The position numbers and the translations under genes were made by a program. Below, piece after piece: positions 30,764 through 44,288 of a stretch of 51,182 bases of DNA. The stretch's first letter is position 1; each line of letters starts with the position of its first letter. The notes below the pieces were generated by a model. The model did not search any database. It was not told where the DNA came from and worked only from the letters and a program-made list of their open reading frames with translations. Source of the stretch: Burkholderiales bacterium (GTDB taxonomy: Bacteria > Pseudomonadota > Gammaproteobacteria > Burkholderiales > Burkholderiaceae_E); NCBI GenBank assembly GCA_020248665.1, contig JADCHE010000111.1, positions 1 through 51,182 of the forward strand, in the 5' to 3' direction.

Positions 30764-32485
30764 TCACAGGTCCTCGGAGCCGAGGATCATCTCGGTCAGC
30801 CCCTTGCCGCCCTGCACCATCGGCCAGACGTTCTCGGTCTGGTCGGTGATGATATCGAGGAACACGGTGCGGTCCTTGTACTTGCCGAACGCGTCGCGCA
30901 GCGCGGGCTCGACGTCCTGCGGGCGATCGACGCGGATGCCGACGTGCCCGTAGGCCTCGGCGAGCCGCACGAAGTCGGGCAGCGCCTCCATGTACGACGA
31001 CGAGTAGCGGCTGCCGTACTCGATCTCCTGCCACTGCCGCACCATGCCGAGGTAGCGGTTGTTCAGGTTCACGATCTTGACCGGCAGGTCGTACTGCTTG
31101 CAGGTCGACAGCTCCTGGATGCACATCTGGATCGAGCCCTCGCCGGTCACGCAGGCCACCTGCGCGTCCGGGTGAGCGAGCTTGACGCCCATCGCGTAGG
31201 GCAGCCCCACGCCCATCGTGCCGAGTCCTCCCGAGTTGATCCAGCGGCGCGGCTTGTCGAAGCGGTAGAACTGCGCTGCCCACATCTGGTGCTGGCCGAC
31301 GTCGGAGGTGATGAACGCATCGCCGTTCGTGACCCGCCACAGCGCCTCGACGACCGCTTGCGGCTTGATGACCTCGCGGTTGTCGCGGTCGTACTTGAGG
31401 CAGTCCTTCTTGCGCCACTCGCCGATCTGGTTCCACCAGGCCTGCACCCCGCGGTGCGTGCGGGTACCCGACGCGAACGCCGCCTGCAGCTGCGCGGTCA
31501 GCTCGACGAGGCATTCGCGCACGTCGCCGACGATCGGCACGTCGACCTTCACCCGCTTGGAGATCGACGACGGGTCGATGTCGATGTGGATGATCTTGTG
31601 CGGGTTCTGCGCGAAGTGCTTCGGGTTGCCGATCACGCGGTCGTCGAAGCGCGCGCCGATCGCGAGCAGCACGTCGCAGTGCTGCATCGCCATGTTCGCC
31701 TCGTAGGTACCGTGCATGCCCGGCATGCCGACGAAGCGATCGCTGCTCGCCCGGTACGCGCCCAGCCCCATCAGCGTGTTGGTGCACGGAAAGCCGAGCA
31801 GGTCGACCAGCGTGTTCAGTTCGGGCGAGGCGTTGGCGAGGATCACGCCGCCGCCGGTGTAGACCATCGGGCGCTCGGCGGCGAGCAGCAACTGCACCGC
31901 CTTGCGGATCTGGCCCTGGTGTCCCTTCACGACCGGGTTGTACGAGCGCATCGGCACCGACTTCGGGTAGTCGAAACGGTACTTCGCCTTGGTGATGTCC
32001 TTGGGGATGTCGACCAGCACCGGGCCCGGACGGCCGGTGGATGCGATGACGAAGGCCTTCTTCATCGTCGTCGCGAGGTCCTTGATGTCCTTGACCAGGA
32101 AGTTGTGCTTCACGCACGGCCGGGTGATGCCGACGGTGTCGCACTCCTGGAACGCGTCCTCGCCGATCGCGTGCGTCGGGACCTGGCCCGAGATCACGAC
32201 CATCGGGATCGAGTCCATGTAGGCGGTGGCGATGCCGGTGACCGCGTTGGTCACGCCGGGGCCGCTGGTGACGAGGCAGACGCCGACCTTCTGCGTGGCG
32301 CGGGAGTACGCGTCGGCCGCATGGACCGCCGCCTGCTCGTGCCGCACGAGGATGTGCTTGACCCTGTCCTGCTGGAAGAGCGCGTCGTAGATGTAGAGGA
32401 CGGCCCCGCCGGGGTACCCGAAGAGGTGCTCGACGCCTTCTTCCTGAAGGCAGCGCACGACGATCTCTGCGCCGGTGATTTCCAT
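30764..32485 (-). CDS. ilvB: Acetolactate synthase large (catalytic) subunit
   Basis: A 573-residue thiamine-diphosphate enzyme that makes acetolactate from two pyruvates, or acetohydroxybutyrate from pyruvate and 2-oxobutyrate. The N-terminus MEITGAEIVVRCLQEEGVEH and the catalytic glutamate in LVRHEQAAVHAADAY are intact. The TPP/Mg site begins GEGSIQMCIQEL and ends with NLNNRYLGM; Glu replaces the more common Asp of GDG, which I recall as usual in this order. A frame is open upstream to 32870 but the ATG at 32485 is the family start. It heads the ilvBHC operon; ilvI would be an equally valid name. Confidence 0.96.
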   Translation of the reverse strand: MEITGAEIVVRCLQEEGVEHLFGYPGGAVLYIYDALFQQDRVKHILVRHEQAAVHAADAYSRATQKVGVCLVTSGPGVTNAVTGIATAYMDSIPMVVISGQVPTHAIGEDAFQECDTVGITRPCVKHNFLVKDIKDLATTMKKAFVIASTGRPGPVLVDIPKDITKAKYRFDYPKSVPMRSYNPVVKGHQGQIRKAVQLLLAAERPMVYTGGGVILANASPELNTLVDLLGFPCTNTLMGLGAYRASSDRFVGMPGMHGTYEANMAMQHCDVLLAIGARFDDRVIGNPKHFAQNPHKIIHIDIDPSSISKRVKVDVPIVGDVRECLVELTAQLQAAFASGTRTHRGVQAWWNQIGEWRKKDCLKYDRDNREVIKPQAVVEALWRVTNGDAFITSDVGQHQMWAAQFYRFDKPRRWINSGGLGTMGVGLPYAMGVKLAHPDAQVACVTGEGSIQMCIQELSTCKQYDLPVKIVNLNNRYLGMVRQWQEIEYGSRYSSSYMEALPDFVRLAEAYGHVGIRVDRPQDVEPALRDAFGKYKDRTVFLDIITDQTENVWPMVQGGKGLTEMILGSEDL

Positions 32486-32724
32486 GGTGTGTCCCGTTCA
32501 AGGTCCAGGGAGCCCGTCCGCCGGCGCCAACGCGGCCTTCGCTAGCCGCCTCGACGCAGACCTCGGTACGGGGCCTGGGAGATTGATGGACGCCGTCGCA
32601 CCCCTCGTGGGGGCCGCTGCGGCATGCGTGCCTTTCGCGTGAATCGCTGGATCGGTGAGACTCGGAAAAGACAAAGGCCCCGCCGATGCGTCCGGTCGTG
32701 CCGGCCGTCGTCGAAGCCGAAAGG
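32486..32724 (-). promoter_or_regulatory. Leader of the ilv operon, candidate attenuator
   Basis: About 240 nt of minus-strand leader separate the predicted start of transcription from ilvB. Near its 5' end GGCTTCG can pair, with two G-U pairs, with CGGGGCC; an inner CCGG/CCGG pair sits in the loop, and TTTGTCTTTT follows the stem at about 32679-32670. That resembles an intrinsic terminator placed before the genes. No leader peptide rich in Ile, Val or Leu is convincing. Structured RNA leaders before acetolactate synthase genes have been reported in betaproteobacteria (the ilvH RNA motif), but membership cannot be confirmed here. Confidence 0.4.
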
Positions 32725-32730
32725 TGCGAG

Positions 32731-32759
32731 AGGGTAATGCACCGCAGCAGGGTGGTCAA
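32731..32759 (-). promoter_or_regulatory. Sigma-70 promoter of ilvBHC
   Basis: On the minus strand TTGACC (32759-32754) and TACCCT (32736-32731) are separated by 17 bases. This places the transcription start near 32724. A possible extended -10 for the divergent sigma-factor gene, TGCTAGCAT, lies at 32771-32779 on the plus strand, so the two promoters would be back to back. Confidence 0.6.
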
Positions 32760-32811
32760 GGCACGGTTTCTGCTAGCATGCGCCGCTCTTCCAGGGCTTC
32801 GGCGCGGGTGA

Positions 32812-33381
32812 ATGGCCTCACGGCGGGAACTCTCGGACTTCCTCGAATCGGTCGAGCGCCGGGCGTTCAAGCAGGCGGTCTACGCGGTCCGCGACGACGA
32901 CGCCGCGCTGGACATCGTCCAGGACGCGATGTTCAAGCTCGCCGAGAAGTATGCCGACAAGCCGGTCGCCGAACTGCCGCTGCTGTTCCAGCGGATCCTG
33001 CAGAACGTCATCCACGATCACTTCCGGCGCCAGAAGGTCCGCAACCTCTGGACGACGTTGCTGTCCTCGTTGCAGCCGGACGACGACGACTCCGGCGATC
33101 GCGACCCCCTTGACGCGCTCGAGGTCGAGGGCGACTCCCGGGCGGGCGAGAGCGCAGCCCATCTGGTCGAGCGTGACCAGATCCTGCGTATCATCGACGC
33201 TGAGATCCAGAAGCTCCCCCCCCGTCAACGCGAGGCCTTCGTCATGCGTTACTGGCAGGAGATGGACGTCGCGGAGACCGCGATCGCCATGGGGTGCTCG
33301 GAAGGCAGCGTCAAGACGCACTGTTCCCGGGCGACTCATGCCCTTGCCGCAGCGCTGAAGGCCAGGGGAATCACGCTATGA
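32812..33381 (+). CDS. RNA polymerase sigma factor, ECF-like
   Basis: A 189-residue sigma-70-family protein with regions 2 and 4 only. Region 2 lies near residues 18-75 (AVYAVRDDDAALDIVQDAMF, then LFQRILQNVIHDHFRRQK). An acidic linker (PDDDDSGDRD) follows, and region 4 lies near 130-185 (KLPPRQREAFVMRYWQEMDV, then CSEGSVKTHCSRATHAL) with a helix-turn-helix. It should direct polymerase to a small regulon. The stop overlaps the next ATG (ATGA). The DUF3619/DUF3106/RDD genes that follow are its usual companions in Burkholderiales, and one of them may control it. Confidence 0.92.
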   Translation: MASRRELSDFLESVERRAFKQAVYAVRDDDAALDIVQDAMFKLAEKYADKPVAELPLLFQRILQNVIHDHFRRQKVRNLWTTLLSSLQPDDDDSGDRDPLDALEVEGDSRAGESAAHLVERDQILRIIDAEIQKLPPRQREAFVMRYWQEMDVAETAIAMGCSEGSVKTHCSRATHALAAALKARGITL

Positions 33382-33779
33382 ACGAACAACTCTTCGCCTC
33401 CCGGATCCGGCAGGCCCTCGACGAATCCGCCGAGCGGCTGCCCTATCGCGTCACGCAGCGGCTCGAGCGCGCGCGCCTGGCGGCGGTCGCGCGTGCGCAG
33501 CCCGAAGCGGTCGCGGCGACGGCCGGCGCCGGGGTGTCGCCCGCGGTCGCGCTCGGCGGTGACGACCGCCCGTCGGCGCTGGTCCGCCTCCTGTCGACGG
33601 TCGTCCCCATCCTGTTCGTGCTGGCCGGCCTGTACGGTATCGCGGAGTGGGAGGATGCGCAGCGGGCCGCCGAGACCGCCGACATCGACGCCGAGCTGAT
33701 GCTCTCCGACGACGAGGTCCCGATCGCCGCGTACGCCGACAAGGGGTTCGGCGTCTACATCAAGAACTCCCGGCAATGA
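33378..33779 (+). CDS. DUF3619 single-span membrane protein, possible anti-sigma factor
   Basis: A 133-residue protein starting at the ATG at 33378 that overlaps the sigma-factor stop. About 65 cytoplasmic residues come first (MNEQLFASRIRQALDESAER, with a conserved helical start), then one span at residues 68-90 (LLSTVVPILFVLAGLYGIAE), then an acidic periplasmic tail (DIDAELMLSDDEVPIAAYAD). The family has no established function that I know of. The topology and translational coupling to a sigma gene are those of an anti-sigma factor, but no zinc-binding ZAS motif is present, so this is a proposal only. Confidence 0.82.
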   Translation: MNEQLFASRIRQALDESAERLPYRVTQRLERARLAAVARAQPEAVAATAGAGVSPAVALGGDDRPSALVRLLSTVVPILFVLAGLYGIAEWEDAQRAAETADIDAELMLSDDEVPIAAYADKGFGVYIKNSRQ

Positions 33780-34624
33780 TCCGTCGCCCGGCCACGGTCC
33801 GCAGCCTGCTCGGCGCCCTCGCGGCGCTCGGCATGGCCGCGGCCATCGCCGCGGGGCCCGACCCAGCACCCACCGGCACGCCCGCCGGAGACCCACCGAC
33901 CGCCGCCGCACCCGTCGACCCGACGACCGCCGGATCGACGCCGGCCCCGGCGGCGCAACCCGCCCAGACGTCTGCCGAGGGCTCGGCGCCCGCGACCGCC
34001 GCACCGGCCGCGCCGGCCGCGGCCGAGGCGCAACCGCCGGCCGCCGCACCCGCCCCGGCGCCCGCCCGCCGAGCCGAGCTGCCACGCCGCGAGCCGGTCC
34101 GCCCGTCGTTGCTGCCGCTCGCCCAGCCGCTGTGGTCGGAGCTGAGCGCCACCCAGCGCCAGGTGCTCTCACCCTTCGAGGAGAAGTGGAACGCGCTGCC
34201 GGTGACCGAGAAGCGCGCCTGGGCCGACCTCGCGCAGCGCTTCCCCGGAATGAAGCCCGACGAGCAGAAGCGCGTCGAGAAGCGGATCGTCGAATGGGCG
34301 GCGCTGACGCCCGAACAGCGCCGGATCGCCCGCGCGAACTACGTGCTCGCCCAGCAGATCGCCCGCGAGAACCTTCTCGCCGAGTGGGAGCACTACCAGT
34401 CGATGACGCCCGAGCAGCGCTCGGTGCTCGGCGCCGTGGGCAACACCGGCAGCAACACCGCCGCCCGCTACGTCACCGGGCCGACCGGGCTCGCGTCCGT
34501 GGCGGCCCAGCCGCTGCCTCGCCGCGCCTCCAAGACGCCGGTCATCGCGGTCGGCACCGACGGCAGCGCCGCGTCGTCCGGGGGCGTCGCGCCGACCGTC
34601 GGCCCCGCCGCCGGCTCGCGCTGA
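33776..34624 (+). CDS. DUF3106 secreted protein with CpxP/Spy-like repeats
   Basis: A 282-residue protein whose ATG at 33776 overlaps the DUF3619 stop (ATGA). A signal peptide covers residues 1-26 (SLLGALAALGMAAAIAA). A long Ala/Pro-rich linker follows to about residue 95, then the DUF3106 domain with PLWSELSATQRQVLSPFEEK, ALTPEQRRIARANY and SMTPEQRSVLG. These motifs recall the LTxxQ repeats of periplasmic stress proteins CpxP and Spy. A periplasmic sensing or chaperone role is therefore plausible but unproven. The C-terminus is low-complexity. Confidence 0.82.
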   Translation: MIRRPATVRSLLGALAALGMAAAIAAGPDPAPTGTPAGDPPTAAAPVDPTTAGSTPAPAAQPAQTSAEGSAPATAAPAAPAAAEAQPPAAAPAPAPARRAELPRREPVRPSLLPLAQPLWSELSATQRQVLSPFEEKWNALPVTEKRAWADLAQRFPGMKPDEQKRVEKRIVEWAALTPEQRRIARANYVLAQQIARENLLAEWEHYQSMTPEQRSVLGAVGNTGSNTAARYVTGPTGLASVAAQPLPRRASKTPVIAVGTDGSAASSGGVAPTVGPAAGSR

Positions 34625-34629
34625 AGCGC

Positions 34630-35163
34630 GTGGCGGGTTCCCGGCCTGCGCCCGTCGCGGGCGCCTCCCCCGTCGACGCGCCCGCCGGATCGCTGCCCGA
34701 TGCCGGGCTGTGGCGCCGGGCGATGAGCGCGACGTACGAGTCGATCGTGCTGTTCGGCGTGGTGGTGTTCTTCGGCTACGCGTACTCCGCGCTGCTGCAG
34801 TACCGCGGGGAGCCTGGCGCGCTTCGCTGGGGTCTTCAGGCCTGGCTGTTCGTGGTGCTCGGCGTCTACTTCGTCTGGTTCTGGAGCGAGGGCCGGCGCA
34901 CGCTGCCGATGCGCACCGTCGGCGTGCGACTGCTCTCCGAAGACGGCGGGCCGCCGAGCCGGACCCGCGCCGCGGTGCGCTACACGGCGGCCTGGGCGAT
35001 GCTGCTCGCGCCGATCTGGGCCGCGACCGGGACCGGGCACCCGGCGTGGCTGCTGCTGTGGCCGCTTCCGTTCTTCTGGGGCCTGTTCGACACACGGCGC
35101 CGCACGCTGTACGACCGCGTCGCGGGCACCCGGCTCGTGGTCGACACCCGACCGGTCGCCTGA
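34630..35163 (+). CDS. RDD family membrane protein
   Basis: A 177-residue inner-membrane protein read from the GTG at 34630, six bases after the DUF3106 stop; an ATG at 34723 would lose the conserved start. The RDD domain begins DAGLWRRAMSATYESIVLFG and includes FWSEGRRTLPMRTVGVRLLS and LYDRVAGTRLV, with about four spans. RDD proteins have been linked to ion or solute transport in a few cases only. It is the last gene of the sigma-factor cluster. Confidence 0.85.
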   Translation: MAGSRPAPVAGASPVDAPAGSLPDAGLWRRAMSATYESIVLFGVVVFFGYAYSALLQYRGEPGALRWGLQAWLFVVLGVYFVWFWSEGRRTLPMRTVGVRLLSEDGGPPSRTRAAVRYTAAWAMLLAPIWAATGTGHPAWLLLWPLPFFWGLFDTRRRTLYDRVAGTRLVVDTRPVA

Positions 35164-35190
35164 GGCCGCTCGAGGGCCGCGCTCGCCCCC

Positions 35191-37434
35191 TCACACCCGC
35201 ACGCAGTCCACGAAGTACCGGCTGCCATTGCGGTCGATCTCGACGACCAGACCGTGGACATCGGTCGAGAAGCCCGGGAAGCGATCGTTGAACGAGCGCG
35301 CGAACTTCAGGTACTCGACGATCGTCTTGTTGAAGCGCTCACCCGGGATCAGCAGCGGGATGCCAGGCGGGTACGGCGTCACCAGCATCGTCGTGATGCG
35401 GCCCTCGAGCTCGTCGATCGGCACGCGATCGACCTTACGGTGCGCCAGGCACTCGTAGGCGTCCGACGGTTTCATCGCGGGCTCCATGTTCGACAGGTAC
35501 ATGTCGGTCGTGACGCGCGCGACATCGTGACGACGGTACTCCTCGTGGATCTGCTGCGCGAGGTCGCGCAGGCCGACGCGCTCGTAGGTCGGAAACTTCG
35601 AGACGAACTCCGGCATCACCCGCCACAGCGGCTGGTTCGAGTCGTAGTCCATCTTGAACTGCTGCAGCTCGGTCACCAGCGTGTTCCAGCGACCCTTGGT
35701 GATGCCAATGGTGAACATCACGAAGAACGAGTAGAGGCCGGTCTTCTCGACGACGACGCCGTGCTCGGCGAGGTACTTGGTGACCAGCGACGCGGGGATG
35801 CCCCACTGCGAGAAGCTGCCGTCCAGCCCGAGGCCCGGCGTGACCAGCGTCGCCTTGATCGGGTCGAGCATGTTGAAGCCGGGCGCGACCTTCTCGAAGC
35901 CGTGCCAGCCATCCGTGGGCTTGAGCAGCCACTCCTCGCGCCGGCCCGAGCCGACGTGGTCGAAGCCGGCCGGCCCCCAGACCCGGAACCACCACGACTC
36001 GCCGAACTCGTCGTCGACCTTCTTCATCGCGCGGCGGAAGTCCAGCGCCTCGGAGATCGACTCCTCGACGAGCGCGCGGCCGCCCGGCTGCTCCATCATC
36101 GCCGCAGCGACGTCGCACGACGCGATGATCGCGTACTGCGGCGACGTCGACGTGTGCATCAGGTACGACTCGTTGAAGCGGTAGCGGTCGAGCTTGCGGT
36201 CGACCGCCTCCTGCACGAGGATCTGCGAGGCCTGCGACAGCCCGGCCAGCAGCTTGTGCGTCGACTGCGTGGAGAAGACCATCGCGGTCTGCGATCGCGG
36301 CCGGTTCTCTCCGATCGCGTGCATCTCGTGATAGAAGGGATGGAAGGTCGCGTGCGGCAGCCAGGCCTCGTCGAAGTGCAGGTTCTCGATGTAGTCGCCG
36401 AGCACGTTCTTGATCGTCTCGACGTTGTAGAGGATGCCGTCGTAGGTCGACTGCGTGATCGTCATCACCTGCGGCCGCGCGGACTTGTCCTTCACCAGCG
36501 GGTTCGCCTCGATCTTGCGGCGGATGCTGTCCGGCGAGAACTCCTCCTTCGGGATCGGACCGATGATGCCGAGGTGGTTGCGCGTCGGCTGCAGGAAGAT
36601 CGGCACCGTACCGGTCATCATGAGCGCGTGCAGCACGCTCTTGTGGCAGTTGCGGTCGACCAGCACGATATCGTCGGTCGCGACCGTCGAGTGCCAGACG
36701 ATCTTGTTCGCCGTGGACGTGCCGTTGGTCACGAAGAACAGGTGATCGCTGCTGAAGATCCGCGCGGCGTTGCGCTCGCTCGCGGCCACCGGCCCGGTGT
36801 GGTCGAGCAGCTGCCCGAGCTCCTCGACCGCGTTGCAGACGTCGGCGCGCAGCATGTTCTCGCCGAAGAACTGGTGGAACATCTGGCCCACCGGGCTCTT
36901 CAGGAACGCGACGCCGCCCGAGTGGCCCGGGCAGTGCCACGAGTACGAGCCGTCGTTCGCATAGTGCACCAGTGCCTTGAAGAACGGCGGTGCGAGCGAG
37001 TTCATGTAGTTCGTCGCCTCGCGGATGATGTAGCGCGCGACGAACTCCGGCGTGTCCTCGAACATGTGGATGAAGCCGTGCAGCTCCTTCAGGATCTCGT
37101 TCGGGATGTGCTGCGAGGTGCGGGTCTCGCCGAACAGGAAGATCGGGATGTCGGCGTTGCGATTGCGCGTCTCGTGGATGAAGCGGCGCAGGTCCGAGAT
37201 CGCCTTGCTCTCCGGTCCCTCCTCGTTGATCTCCTCGTCGTCGATCGACACGATGAACGCCGAGGCGCGCGCGGCCTGGTTCGCGACCATCGACACGTCG
37301 ACGTAGGTGAAGCCGCCGACGACCTCGATGCCCTGCTCCTCGATCGCCTTGGCGAGCGCGCGGATGCCGAGGCCGCTGGCCGAGTCGGACTTCCAGTCTT
37401 CGTCGATGATGATGACGGGGAAGCGGAACTTCAT
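35191..37434 (-). CDS. Orn/Lys/Arg decarboxylase, PLP-dependent
   Basis: A 747-residue fold-type I decarboxylase of the large, inducible-type family. The N-terminal receiver-like wing domain is present (MKFRFPVIIIDEDWKSDSAS), followed by the PLP domain with SYSWHCPGHSGGVAF and the cofactor lysine Lys394 in STQSTHKLLAG. A C-terminal domain with VTPYPPGIPLLIPGERF closes the protein. It converts arginine, lysine or ornithine to the matching polyamine precursor and CO2; the substrate cannot be settled from sequence alone. No amino acid antiporter lies beside it, unlike acid-resistance systems such as adiA-adiC, which favours a biosynthetic role. It is convergent with the RDD gene. Confidence 0.9.
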   Translation of the reverse strand: MKFRFPVIIIDEDWKSDSASGLGIRALAKAIEEQGIEVVGGFTYVDVSMVANQAARASAFIVSIDDEEINEEGPESKAISDLRRFIHETRNRNADIPIFLFGETRTSQHIPNEILKELHGFIHMFEDTPEFVARYIIREATNYMNSLAPPFFKALVHYANDGSYSWHCPGHSGGVAFLKSPVGQMFHQFFGENMLRADVCNAVEELGQLLDHTGPVAASERNAARIFSSDHLFFVTNGTSTANKIVWHSTVATDDIVLVDRNCHKSVLHALMMTGTVPIFLQPTRNHLGIIGPIPKEEFSPDSIRRKIEANPLVKDKSARPQVMTITQSTYDGILYNVETIKNVLGDYIENLHFDEAWLPHATFHPFYHEMHAIGENRPRSQTAMVFSTQSTHKLLAGLSQASQILVQEAVDRKLDRYRFNESYLMHTSTSPQYAIIASCDVAAAMMEQPGGRALVEESISEALDFRRAMKKVDDEFGESWWFRVWGPAGFDHVGSGRREEWLLKPTDGWHGFEKVAPGFNMLDPIKATLVTPGLGLDGSFSQWGIPASLVTKYLAEHGVVVEKTGLYSFFVMFTIGITKGRWNTLVTELQQFKMDYDSNQPLWRVMPEFVSKFPTYERVGLRDLAQQIHEEYRRHDVARVTTDMYLSNMEPAMKPSDAYECLAHRKVDRVPIDELEGRITTMLVTPYPPGIPLLIPGERFNKTIVEYLKFARSFNDRFPGFSTDVHGLVVEIDRNGSRYFVDCVRV

Positions 37435-37530
37435 CGCGGGGGGCTCTCCGGAGGCGGGGCGGGGTCGCGCCGGCGGACGGGGCGCGGCGGCGGGCGGGTC
37501 GGGCGTGATTGAAGCACACTTCGGCGGGCG

Positions 37531-37550
37531 CCGGCGCCGTGCGGCGCCGG
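37531..37550. repeat. Perfect 9-bp inverted repeat in divergent intergenic region
   Basis: CCGGCGCCG, a TG spacer, then CGGCGCCGG, followed at once by the -10-like TAGAAT at 37551-37556. It lies between the divergent decarboxylase and 5'-nucleotidase genes and could be an operator or simply a GC-rich palindrome. No -35 at a normal distance was found. Confidence 0.45.
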
Positions 37551-37607
37551 TAGAATCCGCCCGAGCGCGCCACCGCCACGGTGGCGGTTACTCACCCGTG
37601 CCTCACG

Positions 37608-38528
37608 ATGCCGATTTCGCTGCAGGACAAGCTGGTCGTCGCGATCTCCTCGCGCGCGCTGTTCGACTTCGAGGAGGAGAACCGGCTGTTCGAGGCCGGC
37701 GACGACCACGCCTACATGCGGCTGCAACTCGAGCGGCTCGACGTGCCCGCCGCGGCAGGCTGCGCGCTGCCGCTGGTGAGAAAGCTGCTCGCGTTCAACC
37801 GCGGCGGGCGGCATCGCGTCGAGGTGGTGATCCTGTCGCGCAACGACCCGGCGAGCGGCATGCGCGTGTTCCGCTCGGCGGGCTTCCACGGGCTTCCGAT
37901 CGAACGTGGCGTGTTCACGCGCGGGCGCGCGCCCTACGCGTACCTCGGCGCGCTCGGCGCGCACCTGTTCCTGTCGGCCAACGAGGACGACGTGCGCGGC
38001 GCGCTCGCGGCTGGATTCCCGGCCGCACGCGTGTACCCCGACTCGGCGCGCGCCGGCGGCTCGCACCCGCAGGAAGTGCGCATCGCGTTCGACGGCGACG
38101 CGGTGCTGTTCTCGGACGAGGCCGAACGCGTGTTCCAGGGCGAAGGGCTCGACGCCTTCCAGCACCACGAGAGATCGCGTGCCGAGCATCCGCTGATGCC
38201 GGGGCCGTTCGAGCCGCTGCTGCGCGCGCTGCACGCGCTGCGGCTCGACGCCGAGGCCGAAGGCGCGATGCGCATCCGCACCGCGCTCGTCACCGCGCGC
38301 AGCGCGCCCGCGCACGAGCGCGCGGTGCGAACGCTGATGGCATGGGAGGTCGAGGTCGACGAGGCGATGTTCCTCGGCGGGCTCGACAAGGGTCCGTTCC
38401 TGCGGTCCTTCGAGCCCGACTTCTTCTTCGACGACCAGACGCGGCACTGCGAGTCGGCCGCGGCGGCGGGGCCGACGGGGCATGTGGTGCACGGGGTGGC
38501 GAACGCGCCGGCAGGCCGTACGGGCTGA
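37608..38528 (+). CDS. 5'-nucleotidase, cytosolic I family
   Basis: A 306-residue protein of the cN-I family, a HAD-superfamily group that dephosphorylates nucleoside monophosphates. The ATG at 37608 gives MPISLQDKLVVAISSRALFD, the normal family start, though no good ribosome-binding site precedes it; a GTG at 37581 is the alternative. Key segments are EVVILSRNDPASGMRVF and IAFDGDAVLFSDEAERVFQG, the latter bearing the acidic metal site. It is divergent from the decarboxylase and convergent with tex. Confidence 0.88.
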   Translation: MPISLQDKLVVAISSRALFDFEEENRLFEAGDDHAYMRLQLERLDVPAAAGCALPLVRKLLAFNRGGRHRVEVVILSRNDPASGMRVFRSAGFHGLPIERGVFTRGRAPYAYLGALGAHLFLSANEDDVRGALAAGFPAARVYPDSARAGGSHPQEVRIAFDGDAVLFSDEAERVFQGEGLDAFQHHERSRAEHPLMPGPFEPLLRALHALRLDAEAEGAMRIRTALVTARSAPAHERAVRTLMAWEVEVDEAMFLGGLDKGPFLRSFEPDFFFDDQTRHCESAAAAGPTGHVVHGVANAPAGRTG

Positions 38529-38573
38529 AGCAGACCGCGAGCCCGGCGCGAACGCCCGCTGCGCAGGCGGGAC

Positions 38574-40976
<2,403 letters not shown>

Positions 40977-41628
40977 GTCACGATCCTCACGTTCGCCACG
41001 CTCGTCACGTCCGTGACGATCCACCGGGCTCGCGCGCGGCGTCGCGGATGCAGCGTCCGGCCCGGTCGTCACGGGGGCCGTCGGGGTGGGAGTCGGTTCG
41101 GTCATCGGCGCTGTGAGAGCTCGGCGGGCCGCAGGGACGCGGAGTGTGCCACACGGGCCGCACCGGTCCGGGGGGGCGCCGTGTCGTGGGACGGCGGGTC
41201 GGTTCCGCACCACGGCGTCGCCGGGCGTGACCGAACGGTCGCGAACCGGCCCGACCGAACCTTCCGGGCGGGTCGATCACGGCGACTGCGAGCCGACGGA
41301 CGGTGAGCGAACCGAAGTGCCGGTGCCCCCCGGTCCCATCCTCGGCAGGGAGCCTCCGATGCATCCGATCCGGTCCCTGTTCAATCGCCGGATCCACGAA
41401 GACGGCGGCGCCTCGAGTGTCGACGCCGTGGAGCGCCGCATCACCCGCATCATCAGCGGTACGTCGGCCCCGGTGGGCCGATGACCGACGGGCCGCGGGC
41501 GCGGGGCCCGGTTCGGCGGCCCCCGGCCCATGCCCTCGACCGGGGCGCACCACGACGAGCCGACCCGTACGCCCGATCCGATCCGGGCGACCGCAGCGTG
41601 ATGCGACCGCCGTCCAGCACGTGCCGGC
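40977..41628. other. Long intergenic region between tex and clpB
   Basis: This stretch, about 650 bases, holds the alternative N-terminus of tex and a possible 41-residue gene at 41359-41484 on the plus strand. No tRNA, repeat, mobile element or convincing terminator was found. Base composition stays like that of the surrounding genes. Confidence 0.5.
41359..41484 (+). CDS. Possible small protein of 41 residues
   Basis: An ATG at 41359 has AGGGAG seven bases upstream and opens a 41-residue frame starting MHPIRSLFNRRIHEDGGASS and ending in a basic region. It lies in a long gap between tex and clpB. The frame is also open far upstream, so the case rests on the ribosome-binding site and position alone. 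No family is recognised. Confidence 0.3.
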   Translation: MHPIRSLFNRRIHEDGGASSVDAVERRITRIISGTSAPVGR

Positions 41629-44238
<2,610 letters not shown>

Positions 44239-44288
44239 GGGGCCTCTCGGAGATGCGGGGTGGCGGCAAGGCCGCGGTCACGGGAGGG

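Noticed and set aside
32486-32870. Upstream extension of ilvB
   Set aside because: The frame is open but the sequence is unlike acetolactate synthase; the promoter and leader better explain it.
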